Source: Streptomyces sp. 6-11-2 (GTDB lineage Bacteria; Actinomycetota; Actinomycetes; Streptomycetales; Streptomycetaceae). Taken from it: a DNA stretch of 64,000 nt. Below are positions 52,017-60,719 of this stretch, in pieces (the stretch's first letter is position 1; each line of letters starts with the position of its first letter). The notes beneath the pieces are model-generated. The model ran no database searches, had not been told where the DNA came from, and worked only from the letters and a program-made list of their open reading frames with translations. Both the position numbers and the translations under genes were made by a program. The stretch is taken from positions 5,952,001 through 6,016,000 of the forward strand of contig NZ_BJOR01000001.1 of assembly GCF_006540305.1 (NCBI RefSeq), in the 5' to 3' direction.

Positions 52017-52784
52017 TCAGGCCCAGACGCCCCGGTCCTCCATGACCTTGCGCAACGTGTCGATGTGATCGGTCATGATGCCATCGACACCGAGGTCCAG
52101 GAGACGGTGCATCAGCGCGGGTTCGTTGATCGTCCACACGTGGACGTGCAGCCCGCGCTCGTGGGCGGCGCGCACGAACCGCCCGTCGACCACCGGGACG
52201 CCGTACTGGGAGACGGGCACCTGCGCGGCCACCGCGGACCGGCGCGGCGCCGCCGGCAGACCCCAGGAGCGCAGCCGCAGAGCCAGTACCCCGCGGGTGC
52301 CGTACGAGGTCGCGAGGCGCGGCCCGGCCAGGCGCTGCGCCCGGACCACGCGCGCCTCGGAGAACGAGCCCACGCAGACGCGGTCCCAGGCGTTCGTCCG
52401 CTCGATCAGGTCCAGCAGGGGGCGCAGGGCGGGCTCGGCCTTGACGTCGACGTTCCAGCGGACGCCGGGGAAGGTCTCCAGCAGCTCCGCGAAGAGCGGC
52501 ACCGGCTCCCGGCCCGCCACGCGCGCCTGGCGCACGTCCTCCCACGGCAGGTCCGCGATCCGGCCGGCGCCGTCGGTCACCCGGTCCAGGGTCGCGTCGT
52601 GGAAGGCGACGAGCCGGCCGTCCGCCGTGGCGTGCACGTCGGTCTCCATGTAGCGGTAGCCGAGTCCGGCCGCCTGCCGGAACTGCGCGACCGTGTTCTC
52701 CAGCCCGTCGGCCGCCCCGCCGCGGTGCGCGAACGGGAGGGGTCCCGGATGGTCGAGGTACGGGTGGCGTGCGGGCGTGGTCAC
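52017..52784 (-). CDS. glycerophosphodiester phosphodiesterase
   Basis: 255 residues, TIM-barrel GDPD domain. Catalytic and metal residues appear in FAHRGGAADGLENTVAQF, YMETDVHATADGRLVAFHD and WNVDVKAE; the C-terminal VHVWTINEPALMHRLLDLGVDGIMTDHID closes the barrel. It releases glycerol 3-phosphate from lipid head-group diesters. No signal peptide, so it is intracellular. GTG52784 gives the natural start and overlaps the end of yczE by 4 bases, so the two are coupled. Confidence 0.92.
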   Translation of the reverse strand: MTTPARHPYLDHPGPLPFAHRGGAADGLENTVAQFRQAAGLGYRYMETDVHATADGRLVAFHDATLDRVTDGAGRIADLPWEDVRQARVAGREPVPLFAELLETFPGVRWNVDVKAEPALRPLLDLIERTNAWDRVCVGSFSEARVVRAQRLAGPRLATSYGTRGVLALRLRSWGLPAAPRRSAVAAQVPVSQYGVPVVDGRFVRAAHERGLHVHVWTINEPALMHRLLDLGVDGIMTDHIDTLRKVMEDRGVWA

Positions 52785-53431
52785 GGACGCAGTATGGCTC
52801 GTTCGGGTGTCCCGGCGGCAACGGGCTTGTCCCCGGCCGGCGCCGGAACGGCGAACACGCGCAGGAAGAGCTGGGCCAGCGGGCCGATGGACACCGCGTA
52901 CAGCACCGTGCCGACGCCGATCGTGCCGCCGAGGGCGAAGCCGGTGACCACGACCGCCACCTCCACGGCCGTCCGCATCAGGCGGATCGAGCGGCCGGTG
53001 CGCTGGTGCAGCCCGGTCATCAGTCCGTCGCGGGGGCCGGCCCCGAAGCGGGCGGCGATGTAGAGACCGGTGGCCACTCCGTTGAGCACGATGCCCGCCA
53101 GGAGCAGTGGAACCCGGACGGCCAGTGTGCGGGCGTCGGGCACCAGGGCGAGGGTGCCGTCCAGGGCGAGGCCGACGACGAAGACGTTGGAGACCGTGCC
53201 CAGCCCGGGGCGCTGGCGCAGCGGCACCCACAGGAGCAGAACCATCGCGCCGACGATGATCGACACCACGCCGATCGTCAGGCCCGTCAGTTCGGACAGG
53301 CCCTGGTGCAGCACGTTCCATGGCTCCAGGCCCAGGCCCGCCCGGACGAGGAGCGCGGAACTCGCGCCGTACAGCGTGAGGCCGGCGTAGAGCTGGATGA
53401 GTCGTCGCCCGAGGCGGGCCGGTGTGGACAA
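52781..53431 (-). CDS. yczE: YczE/YitT-like integral membrane protein
   Basis: About 216 residues with five hydrophobic helices (LIQLYAGLTLYGASSALLVRAGLG, GVVSIIVGAMVLLLWVPL, TVLYAVSIGPLAQLFLRVF). The motif LGLEPWNVLHQGLSELTGLTIG is characteristic of the YczE family. TTG53431 with GGGGGAC upstream is the likely start; longer frames run into the regulator. It is divergent from a MocR-type regulator, the conserved yczR-yczE arrangement. The transported compound is unknown; YczR-YczE pairs are thought to respond to pyridoxal-linked compounds. Confidence 0.85.
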   Translation of the reverse strand: MSTPARLGRRLIQLYAGLTLYGASSALLVRAGLGLEPWNVLHQGLSELTGLTIGVVSIIVGAMVLLLWVPLRQRPGLGTVSNVFVVGLALDGTLALVPDARTLAVRVPLLLAGIVLNGVATGLYIAARFGAGPRDGLMTGLHQRTGRSIRLMRTAVEVAVVVTGFALGGTIGVGTVLYAVSIGPLAQLFLRVFAVPAPAGDKPVAAGTPERAILRP

Positions 53432-53453
53432 AACGTCCCCCCTGCTGGTGGAA

Positions 53454-53527
53454 GTGGACTGGTGGATGACACTCTGTGGCGTGGGGAGATGATCCATCCA
53501 TGGCCAATTCGAGGAAGGTGGACTGGT
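53454..53527. promoter_or_regulatory. direct-repeat operator candidates between yczE and yczR
   Basis: GTGGACTGGT occurs at 53454-53463 and again at 53518-53527, 64 bases (six helical turns) apart, in the divergent gap. MocR regulators typically bind direct repeats. The second copy lies 4 bases before the yczR ATG, so binding would block its own expression. Confidence 0.6.
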
Positions 53528-53531
53528 CGTC

Positions 53532-55031
53532 ATGGCGCAGTGGACCTCTGCGGTGGGCGCCGCGCAACTCGCCCGGCTGCTCAAGTCCCAGCAGGACCGC
53601 CCGGCGGGCCCGGGCTCACGCCGCCCGCCCGCGTACCGCGCGCTGGCCGACGGCATCCGGCTGCTGGTGCTCGAAGGCCGTGTCCCGGTGGCCGCCCGGC
53701 TGCCCGCCGAGCGCGAACTCGCCCTGTCCCTCTCCGTCAGCCGCACCACGGTCGCCGCCGCGTACGAGGCCCTGCGCACCGAGGGCTTCCTGGAGTCCCG
53801 GCGCGGGGCGGGCAGCTGGACCGCGGTGCCGGCGGGGAATCCGCTGCCCGCGCGCGGACTGGAGCCCCTGCCGCCGGAGGCACTGGGCTCGGTGATCGAC
53901 CTCGGCACCGCGGCCCTGCCGGCCCCGGAGCCGTGGCTCACCCGCGCCGTTCGGGGCGCGCTGGAGGAACTGCCGCCCTACGCCCACACCCACGGCGACT
54001 ATCCCGCCGGACTGCCCGCGCTCCGCTCGATGATCGCCGAGCGGTACACCACGCGTGGGATCCCCACCATGCCCGAGCAGATCATGGTGACGACCGGCGC
54101 CATGGGCGCCATCGACGCCATCTGCCACCTCTTCGGGGGCCGCGGCGAGCGCATCGCCGTCGAGTCGCCGTCCTACGCGAACATCCTCCAGCTGATGCGG
54201 GAGGCGGGCGCCCGGCTCGTGCCCGTGGCCATGGCCGAGGGGCTGACCGGGTGGGACCTGGACCGCTGGCGCCAGGTGCTGCGCGAGGCCGCGCCCCGGA
54301 TCGCCTACGTCGTCGCCGACTTCCACAACCCGACCGGCGCGCTCGCCGACGAGGAGCAGCGGCGGAGGCTGGTGGAGGCGGCCCGCTCGGCGGGGACGGT
54401 GCTCGTCGTCGACGAGACGATGAGCGAGCTGTACCTGGATCCGGGGCTGGAGATGCCGCGGCGGGTGTGCGCCTTCGACCCGGCCGGGTCCACGGTGATC
54501 ACCGTCGGCTCGGCCAGCAAGGCGTTCTGGGCCGGGATGCGCATCGGCTGGGTACGGGCCGCCCCCGACGTGATCCGCAGCCTGGTCGCCGCGCGGGCCT
54601 ACGCCGACCTGGGCACCCCCGTCCTGGAGCAGTTGGCCGTGAACTGGCTGTTCAGCACCGGGGGGTGGGAGGAGGCCGTGACGGTCCGGCGGGACCAGGC
54701 CCGCGACAACCGGGACGCCCTGGTCGCGGCGGTCCGGCGCGAGCTGCCCGGCTGGGAGTTCGAGGTCCCGGGCGGCGGCCTCACGCTGTGGGTGCGCACC
54801 GGCGGCCTGTCCGGCTCCCGTATCGCCGAGGCGGGCGAGCGGGTGGGCGTCCGTGTTCCCTCCGGCCCGCGCTTCGGCGTCGACGGCGCCTTCGAGGGCT
54901 ATGTCCGCCTGCCGTTCACGGTCGCGGGGGCGGTGGCGGAAGAGGCGGCGACGCGCCTGGCGGCGGCGGCCCGGCTGGTGGAGGCGGGTGTCTCCAACGG
55001 GGGCGAGTCCCCTCGCACCTTCGTCGCCTGA
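53532..55031 (+). CDS. yczR: MocR-like PLP-dependent transcription factor
   Basis: 499 residues. N-terminal GntR-type winged helix (ARLPAERELALSLSVSRTTVAAAYEALR) and a C-terminal fold-type I aminotransferase-like domain. The PLP features are VVADFHNPTGAL, DETMSELYLD and the Schiff-base lysine in TVGSASKAFWAGMRIGW. It is divergent from yczE and should regulate it in response to PLP or an amino compound. The Shine-Dalgarno (GAGGAAGG) is 13 bases from ATG53532, longer than usual. Confidence 0.9.
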   Translation: MAQWTSAVGAAQLARLLKSQQDRPAGPGSRRPPAYRALADGIRLLVLEGRVPVAARLPAERELALSLSVSRTTVAAAYEALRTEGFLESRRGAGSWTAVPAGNPLPARGLEPLPPEALGSVIDLGTAALPAPEPWLTRAVRGALEELPPYAHTHGDYPAGLPALRSMIAERYTTRGIPTMPEQIMVTTGAMGAIDAICHLFGGRGERIAVESPSYANILQLMREAGARLVPVAMAEGLTGWDLDRWRQVLREAAPRIAYVVADFHNPTGALADEEQRRRLVEAARSAGTVLVVDETMSELYLDPGLEMPRRVCAFDPAGSTVITVGSASKAFWAGMRIGWVRAAPDVIRSLVAARAYADLGTPVLEQLAVNWLFSTGGWEEAVTVRRDQARDNRDALVAAVRRELPGWEFEVPGGGLTLWVRTGGLSGSRIAEAGERVGVRVPSGPRFGVDGAFEGYVRLPFTVAGAVAEEAATRLAAAARLVEAGVSNGGESPRTFVA

Positions 55032-55098
55032 GCGCCGCCCGCGGCCCGGTGGGTCGGCTCGGGGCGGCGCGCCTCGCCCCCGTTTGCGGCTTCGCGGC

Positions 55099-55158
55099 TC
55101 ACGAGGGCTCTGCGGAAGACGTTCACGAGGGCTCCGACGAGAGGGTTCACGAGGGCTC
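55099..55158 (-). repeat. 24-bp tandem repeat carrying the sffA stop codon
   Basis: The 12-mer TCACGAGGGCTC occurs at 55099, 55123 and 55147, with exactly 24-base spacing. The copy at 55147 contains the sffA stop. The two copies beyond it keep the same frame, and each again encodes Glu-Pro-Ser-stop. Confidence 0.8.
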
Positions 55159-56778
55159 CGCGACCGTCTCCGTGGGCTCCACGACCGCTTCCGTCACCGT
55201 CTCCATGGGCTCCGCGACCGCTTCCGTCACCGTCTCCATGGGCTCCGGCACCCGCTCCCCGTCGGCCGGCGTGGTCTTCGGCGGCAGAAGGTCGAGCACG
55301 GCCTGCCGGTGCGCGTCGCTCGTCGCGTCGTCGTAGGGGTCGGGCGTGACCGGCACCTGGAGCCGGTGGACCGGCTTCGTCCCCAGCCGGGCGTACCCGC
55401 GTCCGGCCGGGACGACGGGCAGCGGCGTCGTGTGCGGCGGCGCCCCCAGTACCGCCTTGAGCTGCTCCGCCGTCGCCGGCCCCAGGACGACACGCGCGCG
55501 TGTGTGCTGCCGTACCGCGTCGCTCAGCGCCTCCGCGCTGTCGAACTGCTCGGCCACGACGACCGCCACGCCGACCGCGCGTCCGTGCCGCAGCGGCACC
55601 TGGAGCAGCGCCTGCGGGTCCTTGCGGCCGTCCGCGGCGGCCAGGTGCGTGAACGCGGTCGGCCGGTCGAGCAGCAGCCACAGCGGCCGCTTGGTGTCCT
55701 CCGGCGGCGGATGACCCGCCTGCCGCGCGCGGTTGACGGCGATCAGCCTGCGCTCCGTCTCGGTGGCCGCCCACTCCAGGCTCGCCAGCACCCCGGCCAG
55801 CCCGCACTCGACCGCGAGCACCCCGTCCCGGCCGGACAGGCAGGCGAACTCGCCGGTGGCGCCGCCGTCGACGATCAGCACGTCGCCGTGCTGGAGGGCC
55901 TGGAGCGCGATGGAACGCAGCAACGTCGAGGTGCCGCTGCCGGCCTGGCCCAGGGTCAGCAGGTGCGGCTCGGTGGAGCGCAGGCCCGTGCGCCAGAGGA
56001 CCGGCGGCACGTCGCGCTGCTCCTCGCCGTAGCCGAGGGGGAGCGTGCGCTGGACCTCGCCGGGGTCGGTGAAGCCGAGGACGGTCTCGCCCGGCGCCGT
56101 GACGAAGCGCTGCGCGGCGATGTCCGTGGGCAGCGGGGCGAGCGCGGTGACGGTGAGCTGGTTGCCCTCCTCGTCCCAGGAGAAGAGGTATTCGCGCCCG
56201 CGGCCGGCCTTGACGGTGAGCAGGTGCTCGATCCGCGCGCGGGACTCGGTCTCGCCGTCGGTGAAGTACGCGGGGTAACGGATCAGCAGGTGGCTCACGC
56301 GTCCCGAGTCGTCGAACTCGAAGGTGGGGAACGCCTTCTCCCACGCGCCACCGTGCGCGTACAGCGGTGCCGGATCCTCGGCCGCCGAGAAGTAGGGGAC
56401 CAGGGCCTCGTACAGGGAGGCCAGGCGCTGGACGCGCGACTCGTCGGGGCCCTTGGACTTCGGCGGGGTGCGGTCGCGGCCCTGCCAGCCGGCCGCCGCC
56501 ATGAGGACGATGCCGGAGAGCAGCGGCCCGTACGGCACCAGGGCCACGACCAGGATCACCGAGACGACCAGGAAGAGGAGCGGTCCCCGCCGGTCCTTCG
56601 GTGTCTCCGCCCACTTGCGCCGCCCGGCCCCGGCCAGTCGGCGCAGACCGCGCGAGATCGTGATCAGCGGGTGGAGGACATCGGTGGCGCCGCCCGCCGC
56701 CGTCCGGGCCAGCTCCCGGCCGCGGGCGATCTGTGCGCTGCCGTTTCTCAGAATGCGAGGGAGAGGGCGCCGGGCCAC
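55147..56778 (-). CDS. sffA: SffA, FtsK/SpoIIIE-like sporulation protein with altered Walker A
   Basis: 543 residues. Two membrane helices (LLFLVVSVILVVALVPYGPLLSGIVLMAAAGW, ~67-98) are followed by a soluble FtsK/SpoIIIE-like domain. The nucleotide loop reads GQAGSGTST (277-285): Thr283 replaces the Walker A lysine. The C-terminus holds 11-residue repeats (EPMETVTEAVA) from a 33-bp tandem repeat. In S. coelicolor, SffA is brought to sporulation septa by SmeA and helps chromosome segregation and spore maturation. GTG56778 follows GGAGC. It is 36 bases downstream of smeA. Confidence 0.88.
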   Translation of the reverse strand: MARRPLPRILRNGSAQIARGRELARTAAGGATDVLHPLITISRGLRRLAGAGRRKWAETPKDRRGPLLFLVVSVILVVALVPYGPLLSGIVLMAAAGWQGRDRTPPKSKGPDESRVQRLASLYEALVPYFSAAEDPAPLYAHGGAWEKAFPTFEFDDSGRVSHLLIRYPAYFTDGETESRARIEHLLTVKAGRGREYLFSWDEEGNQLTVTALAPLPTDIAAQRFVTAPGETVLGFTDPGEVQRTLPLGYGEEQRDVPPVLWRTGLRSTEPHLLTLGQAGSGTSTLLRSIALQALQHGDVLIVDGGATGEFACLSGRDGVLAVECGLAGVLASLEWAATETERRLIAVNRARQAGHPPPEDTKRPLWLLLDRPTAFTHLAAADGRKDPQALLQVPLRHGRAVGVAVVVAEQFDSAEALSDAVRQHTRARVVLGPATAEQLKAVLGAPPHTTPLPVVPAGRGYARLGTKPVHRLQVPVTPDPYDDATSDAHRQAVLDLLPPKTTPADGERVPEPMETVTEAVAEPMETVTEAVVEPTETVAEPS

Positions 56779-56814
56779 TTGATGCTCCAGGGGTGCGTAC
56801 GGACGGGGGCGGAA

Positions 56815-57009
56815 TCAGAAATTGAGCCCGCCCAAGAGGCTCGCGAGGCTTGCGCCCCCGGCCTTGATGCTCGGGGCCACGCCGGTGCTCGACAGGTAGA
56901 AGCCGAAGAGCCCGCAGACCGTCGCGTGCGAGCTCTTCAGTCCGTGGTTGCGGCAGAACAGGAAGACGACGGTGCCGAGCAGCACAACGCCCGAGATGTT
57001 GAGGATCAT
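56815..57009 (-). CDS. smeA: SmeA, small sporulation membrane protein
   Basis: 64 residues, as expected for SmeA. One hydrophobic helix at the N-terminus (MILNISGVVLLGTVVFLFC) and a glycine/serine-rich second segment (VCGLFGFYLSSTGVAPSIKAGGASLASLLGG). In S. coelicolor it targets SffA to division septa in aerial hyphae and affects spore morphology. The ATG is preceded by GGAGAG. The upstream 300 bases, which would hold a developmental promoter, are shared with the divergent ankyrin gene. Confidence 0.9.
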   Translation of the reverse strand: MILNISGVVLLGTVVFLFCRNHGLKSSHATVCGLFGFYLSSTGVAPSIKAGGASLASLLGGLNF

Positions 57010-57317
57010 TGCTCTCTCCTGGTTCACGGGGGACAGTCACCATGAGTTCTTCCAGGCTCACAGAATGTATCCATATGACAAAAGGTGCAACTGGGTGAAT
57101 TTCGTTCGATTTCCATCGGTTGGCGGAGTCCCGTGGGGTGCCTGAGGGCCACTGTTGCGTCCGACCGTGTCCGTGGTGATCTTTACCTCGGGCGCATCCG
57201 GCCATGTGGCGCACGAGCCAGTACGCTGGCGATTCACCCGTACGGCCGACCAGCGCGGACCGCCGTACGCTTGCTCCCCGCAGTACCGAACGTTCGCAGT
57301 GAGAGGCGGTCCGGCCG

Positions 57318-57710
57318 ATGAGTGAAGCCCCCGACCCCGAGGTCGTGGAGCTGGCGACCAAGATCTTCGATCTGGCCCGGCAGGGGCGGACTGAGGCACT
57401 CGTGGCGTACGTCGACGCGGGCGTCCCGGCCGACCTCACCAACGACCGCGGCGACTCCCTGGTGATGCTCGCCGCATACCACGGCCACGCAGCCGCCGTC
57501 CGCGCGCTGCTGGCCCGAGGCGCCGACGCCGACCGCGTCAACGACCGGGGCCAGACCCCCCTCGCAGGAGCGGTCTTCAAGGGTGAGCAGGAAGTGATCA
57601 CAGCCCTCCTGGAGGGCGGCGCGGACCCGTCCGCCGGCACCCCCTCGGCCGTCGACACGGCCCGGATGTTCGGCAGGACGGAGCTGCTGGAGATGTTCGG
57701 CGAGAGCTGA
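57318..57710 (+). CDS. ankyrin-repeat protein
   Basis: 130 residues. Three to four ankyrin repeats: DLARQGRTEALVAYVDAGVPADLTND, GDSLVMLAAYHGHAAAVRALLARGADADRVND, GQTPLAGAVFKGEQEVITALLEGGADP, then a capping helix (DTARMFGRTELLEMFG). It is a small cytoplasmic protein-interaction scaffold. It is divergent from smeA and may share its regulatory region, but nothing ties it to sporulation directly. Confidence 0.9.
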   Translation: MSEAPDPEVVELATKIFDLARQGRTEALVAYVDAGVPADLTNDRGDSLVMLAAYHGHAAAVRALLARGADADRVNDRGQTPLAGAVFKGEQEVITALLEGGADPSAGTPSAVDTARMFGRTELLEMFGES

Positions 57711-58033
57711 TCCCCGGGCCGGAAGCAGCCGCTTCGGCCCTTCTGACCAGGAACGACACAAACAACGGGGGAGGCGGTACAGGGCCGCCGGAAATTTCGG
57801 TCGCGGCAGCGCGGGCGCCGGGTCATCATGACGTCGTGATTCACGGACGCGATGGCTGGGCAGGTGTTGCCGCACCGCGCGGGCCGTGATCCGGCCCGCA
57901 TGGGCCACCGACGAGAGGCAGAGGAAGATGGTCTACAGCAAGCAGCGGACGGCGGGCGCCCCGACGTGTTGTCGCGCGGCCAGGTAGTACGAGATCCCCG
58001 GTTGCGTCGACGCTTGATGTGAGGCTGTTTCCC
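57711..58033. other. 323-bp gene-free region before the HEAT-repeat gene
   Basis: No coding frame is convincing. A near-perfect palindrome TCATGACGTCGTGA (one mismatched pair) lies at 57826-57839 and could be a regulator site. No consensus promoter or terminator was found. Confidence 0.4.
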
Positions 58034-59452
58034 ATGTTCGATCCGGTCATAGCGCCCAGCGGTACGCTGCTCGGCCTGCTCCAGCGGGGCCGCGGCGACG
58101 GCACGCTGCACGCGCTCACCGCCCCCCGCGCCGAGGCGCTGGCGGCACTGAACCACTGCGTGCTCAGCGACCCACGCCACGACTGGCAGGTGGAGAACCG
58201 CTCCCTGTACTACGCCCGCCTCTTCCTCGACCTCGACGGCGAACTGGACCGGATCGAGGAGCACCTCCTCGACCCCGAGGACGCCCTCGACACCGACGAG
58301 TCACGCACCGGACTCGCCCTCGCCGTGCTCGGGCACCTCGCCTCCTACGGCAGGCGGGACGCGCTCGCCCTGCTGCGCAGGTACGCCGCCACCGGTGCCA
58401 ACTGGGCCTGGGCCCTGGACGAACTGGCGCTCAGGGACGACGACGCGGGGCTGCGCGCCCTCGCCACGCCGGTCCTCGCGCGCTTCGCCACCGACGCCGA
58501 GGGCGAGGCCGAGCTGGCCGCCGCGGTGCGCGACGCCTTCGAGCCCCGGCCGTGGCGGCTGTGGGCCGACGACCCGCGCGAGTCGGTCGCCACCCGCGTG
58601 CGTGCCGCGCACGAGGCGGGCTGCTTCGACCTCTGGCAACGGCAGATGCGCCCCACCGGACCCCGGCCCGGGTGGAGCGTGCAGGCGGTGTTCGAGTGGG
58701 CCGAGCAGGGCGCCGACCGCGGCGCGCCCCGCCATGCCCCGGCCGCCCGCTGCCTCACCGCCGTCGCCGGTCCCGAGGACCGGCCCGAGATCCTCCGCGC
58801 CGCCCGGGCGGGCACCGACGCGGCCCGCTGTACCGCCCTGCGCTACCTCGCCGACGGCGACGACCCCGACGCCCTGGACCTCATCGAGGCCGCGGTGTCC
58901 GACGGCTCCGCCACCGTGGTGGAGGCCGCCGTCGACGCCTTCGAACGCATGCGCGGAGCCGCCGCCGTCGACCGGGCACGCGGCTGGGCCCACCGCCCCG
59001 ACCCGCTCGGCGCCGCCGCCGGACGAGTGCTCGCCTGCCGCGGCGCGGTCCGGGACCGCGACCTCGTCCTCTCCGCCCTCCGGGAGGCGGTCCGGGGCGA
59101 AGGCCCCGACGCGCCCACCCTGTGGACCCTGGTCGACGGCGCCGGCCGGCTCGGCATCACCTGCGCCGCGCCCGTCCTGCGCCACGTCTACCGAGAGACC
59201 GCCTCCTCGCATCTGCGCGGCCGTGCCGCCCGAGCCCTGGCCGCCACCGACCCCTCCTTCCCCGCCGGGTTCGCCGTCGAGTGCCTGTGGGACTGCGAGG
59301 AGACCACCCGCGAGATCGCCGCCCGGCACGCCGAGACCGGCGACACGCGCGTCGTCGAACGACTGCGCAGACTCGCCGCCGACCCGGCCGAGGAGGACGA
59401 GGTCCAGACCGCCGTACGCAGCCGGATCGGGCCGGACACGCCCACCGCGTGA
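58034..59452 (+). CDS. HEAT-repeat domain protein
   Basis: 472 residues, all-helical. Repeated two-helix units are rich in Ala, Leu, Arg and Asp, for example RTGLALAVLGHLASYGRRDALALLRRYAATG, AARCTALRYLADGDDPDALDLIEAAVSDG and LRGRAARALAATDPSFPAGFAVECLWDCEETTREIAARH. No enzymatic motif is seen. ATG58034 is preferred because GAGG lies 9 bases upstream; a GTG at 58019 is also in frame. Likely a cytoplasmic scaffold; the partner is unknown. Confidence 0.8.
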   Translation: MFDPVIAPSGTLLGLLQRGRGDGTLHALTAPRAEALAALNHCVLSDPRHDWQVENRSLYYARLFLDLDGELDRIEEHLLDPEDALDTDESRTGLALAVLGHLASYGRRDALALLRRYAATGANWAWALDELALRDDDAGLRALATPVLARFATDAEGEAELAAAVRDAFEPRPWRLWADDPRESVATRVRAAHEAGCFDLWQRQMRPTGPRPGWSVQAVFEWAEQGADRGAPRHAPAARCLTAVAGPEDRPEILRAARAGTDAARCTALRYLADGDDPDALDLIEAAVSDGSATVVEAAVDAFERMRGAAAVDRARGWAHRPDPLGAAAGRVLACRGAVRDRDLVLSALREAVRGEGPDAPTLWTLVDGAGRLGITCAAPVLRHVYRETASSHLRGRAARALAATDPSFPAGFAVECLWDCEETTREIAARHAETGDTRVVERLRRLAADPAEEDEVQTAVRSRIGPDTPTA

Positions 59453-59591
59453 ACATCCGGTGACCCGGGGGCCAGGAGCGCGTGGCCGGGGACCGTCCGG
59501 TCCGGCCGCACAGCACAACGCTCATGGGACGTTCCTCGTCCGGAAAGATCCACGTTGACGCGGGCACGTCCAGCACGGCGACAACACCGGT

Positions 59592-60719
59592 ATGCGTGTC
59601 GTCATCGTGACCGAATCCTTTCCCCCCGATGTGAACGGCGTGGCCCACTGCGCGCTCCAGACCGCCCGGCACCTCGTCGATCGCGGTCACGCCCCCCTCG
59701 TCGTGGCTCCCGCCACCGCCGCCTCGACCGGGTCCGACGCCCCCGCGCCGTGCCCCGTCGTCCGCGTCCCCTCCCTTCCGCTCCCGGGCTACCCCCAGGT
59801 CCGCGTCGCCCTGCCCAGCAGGCGCGTCGCGGCGGCGCTCACCGAGCACCGCGCCGACCTCGTCCACCTGGCCGGCCCCTTCGTCCTCGGCGTCCGCGGC
59901 ATGGCGGCCGCCACCCGGCTCGGCATCCCCGCCGTCGCCGTCTACCAGACCGACCTCGCCGGCTACGCCCGCACCTACATGGGCGCCGGCGAGGCGGCCG
60001 CCTGGCGGCGCATCCGCTCCGTCCACGCCGCCGCCGACCTCACCCTCGCCCCCTCCAGCGCCGCCCTGCAGGACCTGGAGGCACACGGCGTGCCCCGTGT
60101 CAGGCTGTGGGGCCGCGGCGTGGACACCGTCCGCTTCCGCCCCGAGCACCGCGACGAGGCGCTGCGCCGCGAACTCGCCCCGAACGGTGAGCTGATCGTC
60201 GGCTACGTCGGCCGGCTCGCCCCCGAGAAGCAGGTCGAACTGCTCTCCGGGGTCTGCGGCCTGAACGGCGTACGGGTCGTGGTGGTGGGCGACGGGCCCA
60301 GCAGCGCCCAACTGACCGAGGCCCTGCCGGGCGCGGTCTTCCTGGGCCGTCGCACCGGCGACGACCTCGCGCGGATCTTCGCCTCGCTGGACGTCTTCGT
60401 GCACACCGGCCCCTTCGAGACGTTCTGCCAGACCGTGCAGGAGGCCATGGCCTCCGGGGTGCCCGTCGTCGCGCCCGCCGCGGGCGGTCCGCTCGACCTG
60501 GTCGCCCACGGCCGCACAGGGCTGCTGGTCCCGCCGCGCGACGCGGCCGCCGTACGCGACGCCGTGTGGGCGCTGGCCGCCGACCCGGCACTGCGGGCGT
60601 CGTTCGCGGCGGCCGGCCGCTCCGCGGTCGAGGAGCGCACCTGGGCGGCGGTCGGAGACCAGCTCATCGCCCACTACGAGAACGTGCTCGCCGCGCGGCG
60701 GACGGCGGTGGCGGCATGA
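59592..60719 (+). CDS. GT4-family glycosyltransferase 1
   Basis: 375 residues, GT-B fold. N-terminal VIVTESFPPDVNGVAHCALQTARHLVDRGH, middle VYQTDLAGYARTYMG and the donor-binding C-terminal half GYVGRLAPEKQVELL, VGDGPSS, GPFETFCQTVQEAMASGVPVVAPAAGGPLDLV. The EX7E pattern is visible in the last. It resembles actinobacterial mannosyltransferases of the MgtA/PimB type. It starts an operon with two 4-base overlaps (a second glycosyltransferase and an SGNH hydrolase). The acceptor is unknown. Confidence 0.88.
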   Translation: MRVVIVTESFPPDVNGVAHCALQTARHLVDRGHAPLVVAPATAASTGSDAPAPCPVVRVPSLPLPGYPQVRVALPSRRVAAALTEHRADLVHLAGPFVLGVRGMAAATRLGIPAVAVYQTDLAGYARTYMGAGEAAAWRRIRSVHAAADLTLAPSSAALQDLEAHGVPRVRLWGRGVDTVRFRPEHRDEALRRELAPNGELIVGYVGRLAPEKQVELLSGVCGLNGVRVVVVGDGPSSAQLTEALPGAVFLGRRTGDDLARIFASLDVFVHTGPFETFCQTVQEAMASGVPVVAPAAGGPLDLVAHGRTGLLVPPRDAAAVRDAVWALAADPALRASFAAAGRSAVEERTWAAVGDQLIAHYENVLAARRTAVAA

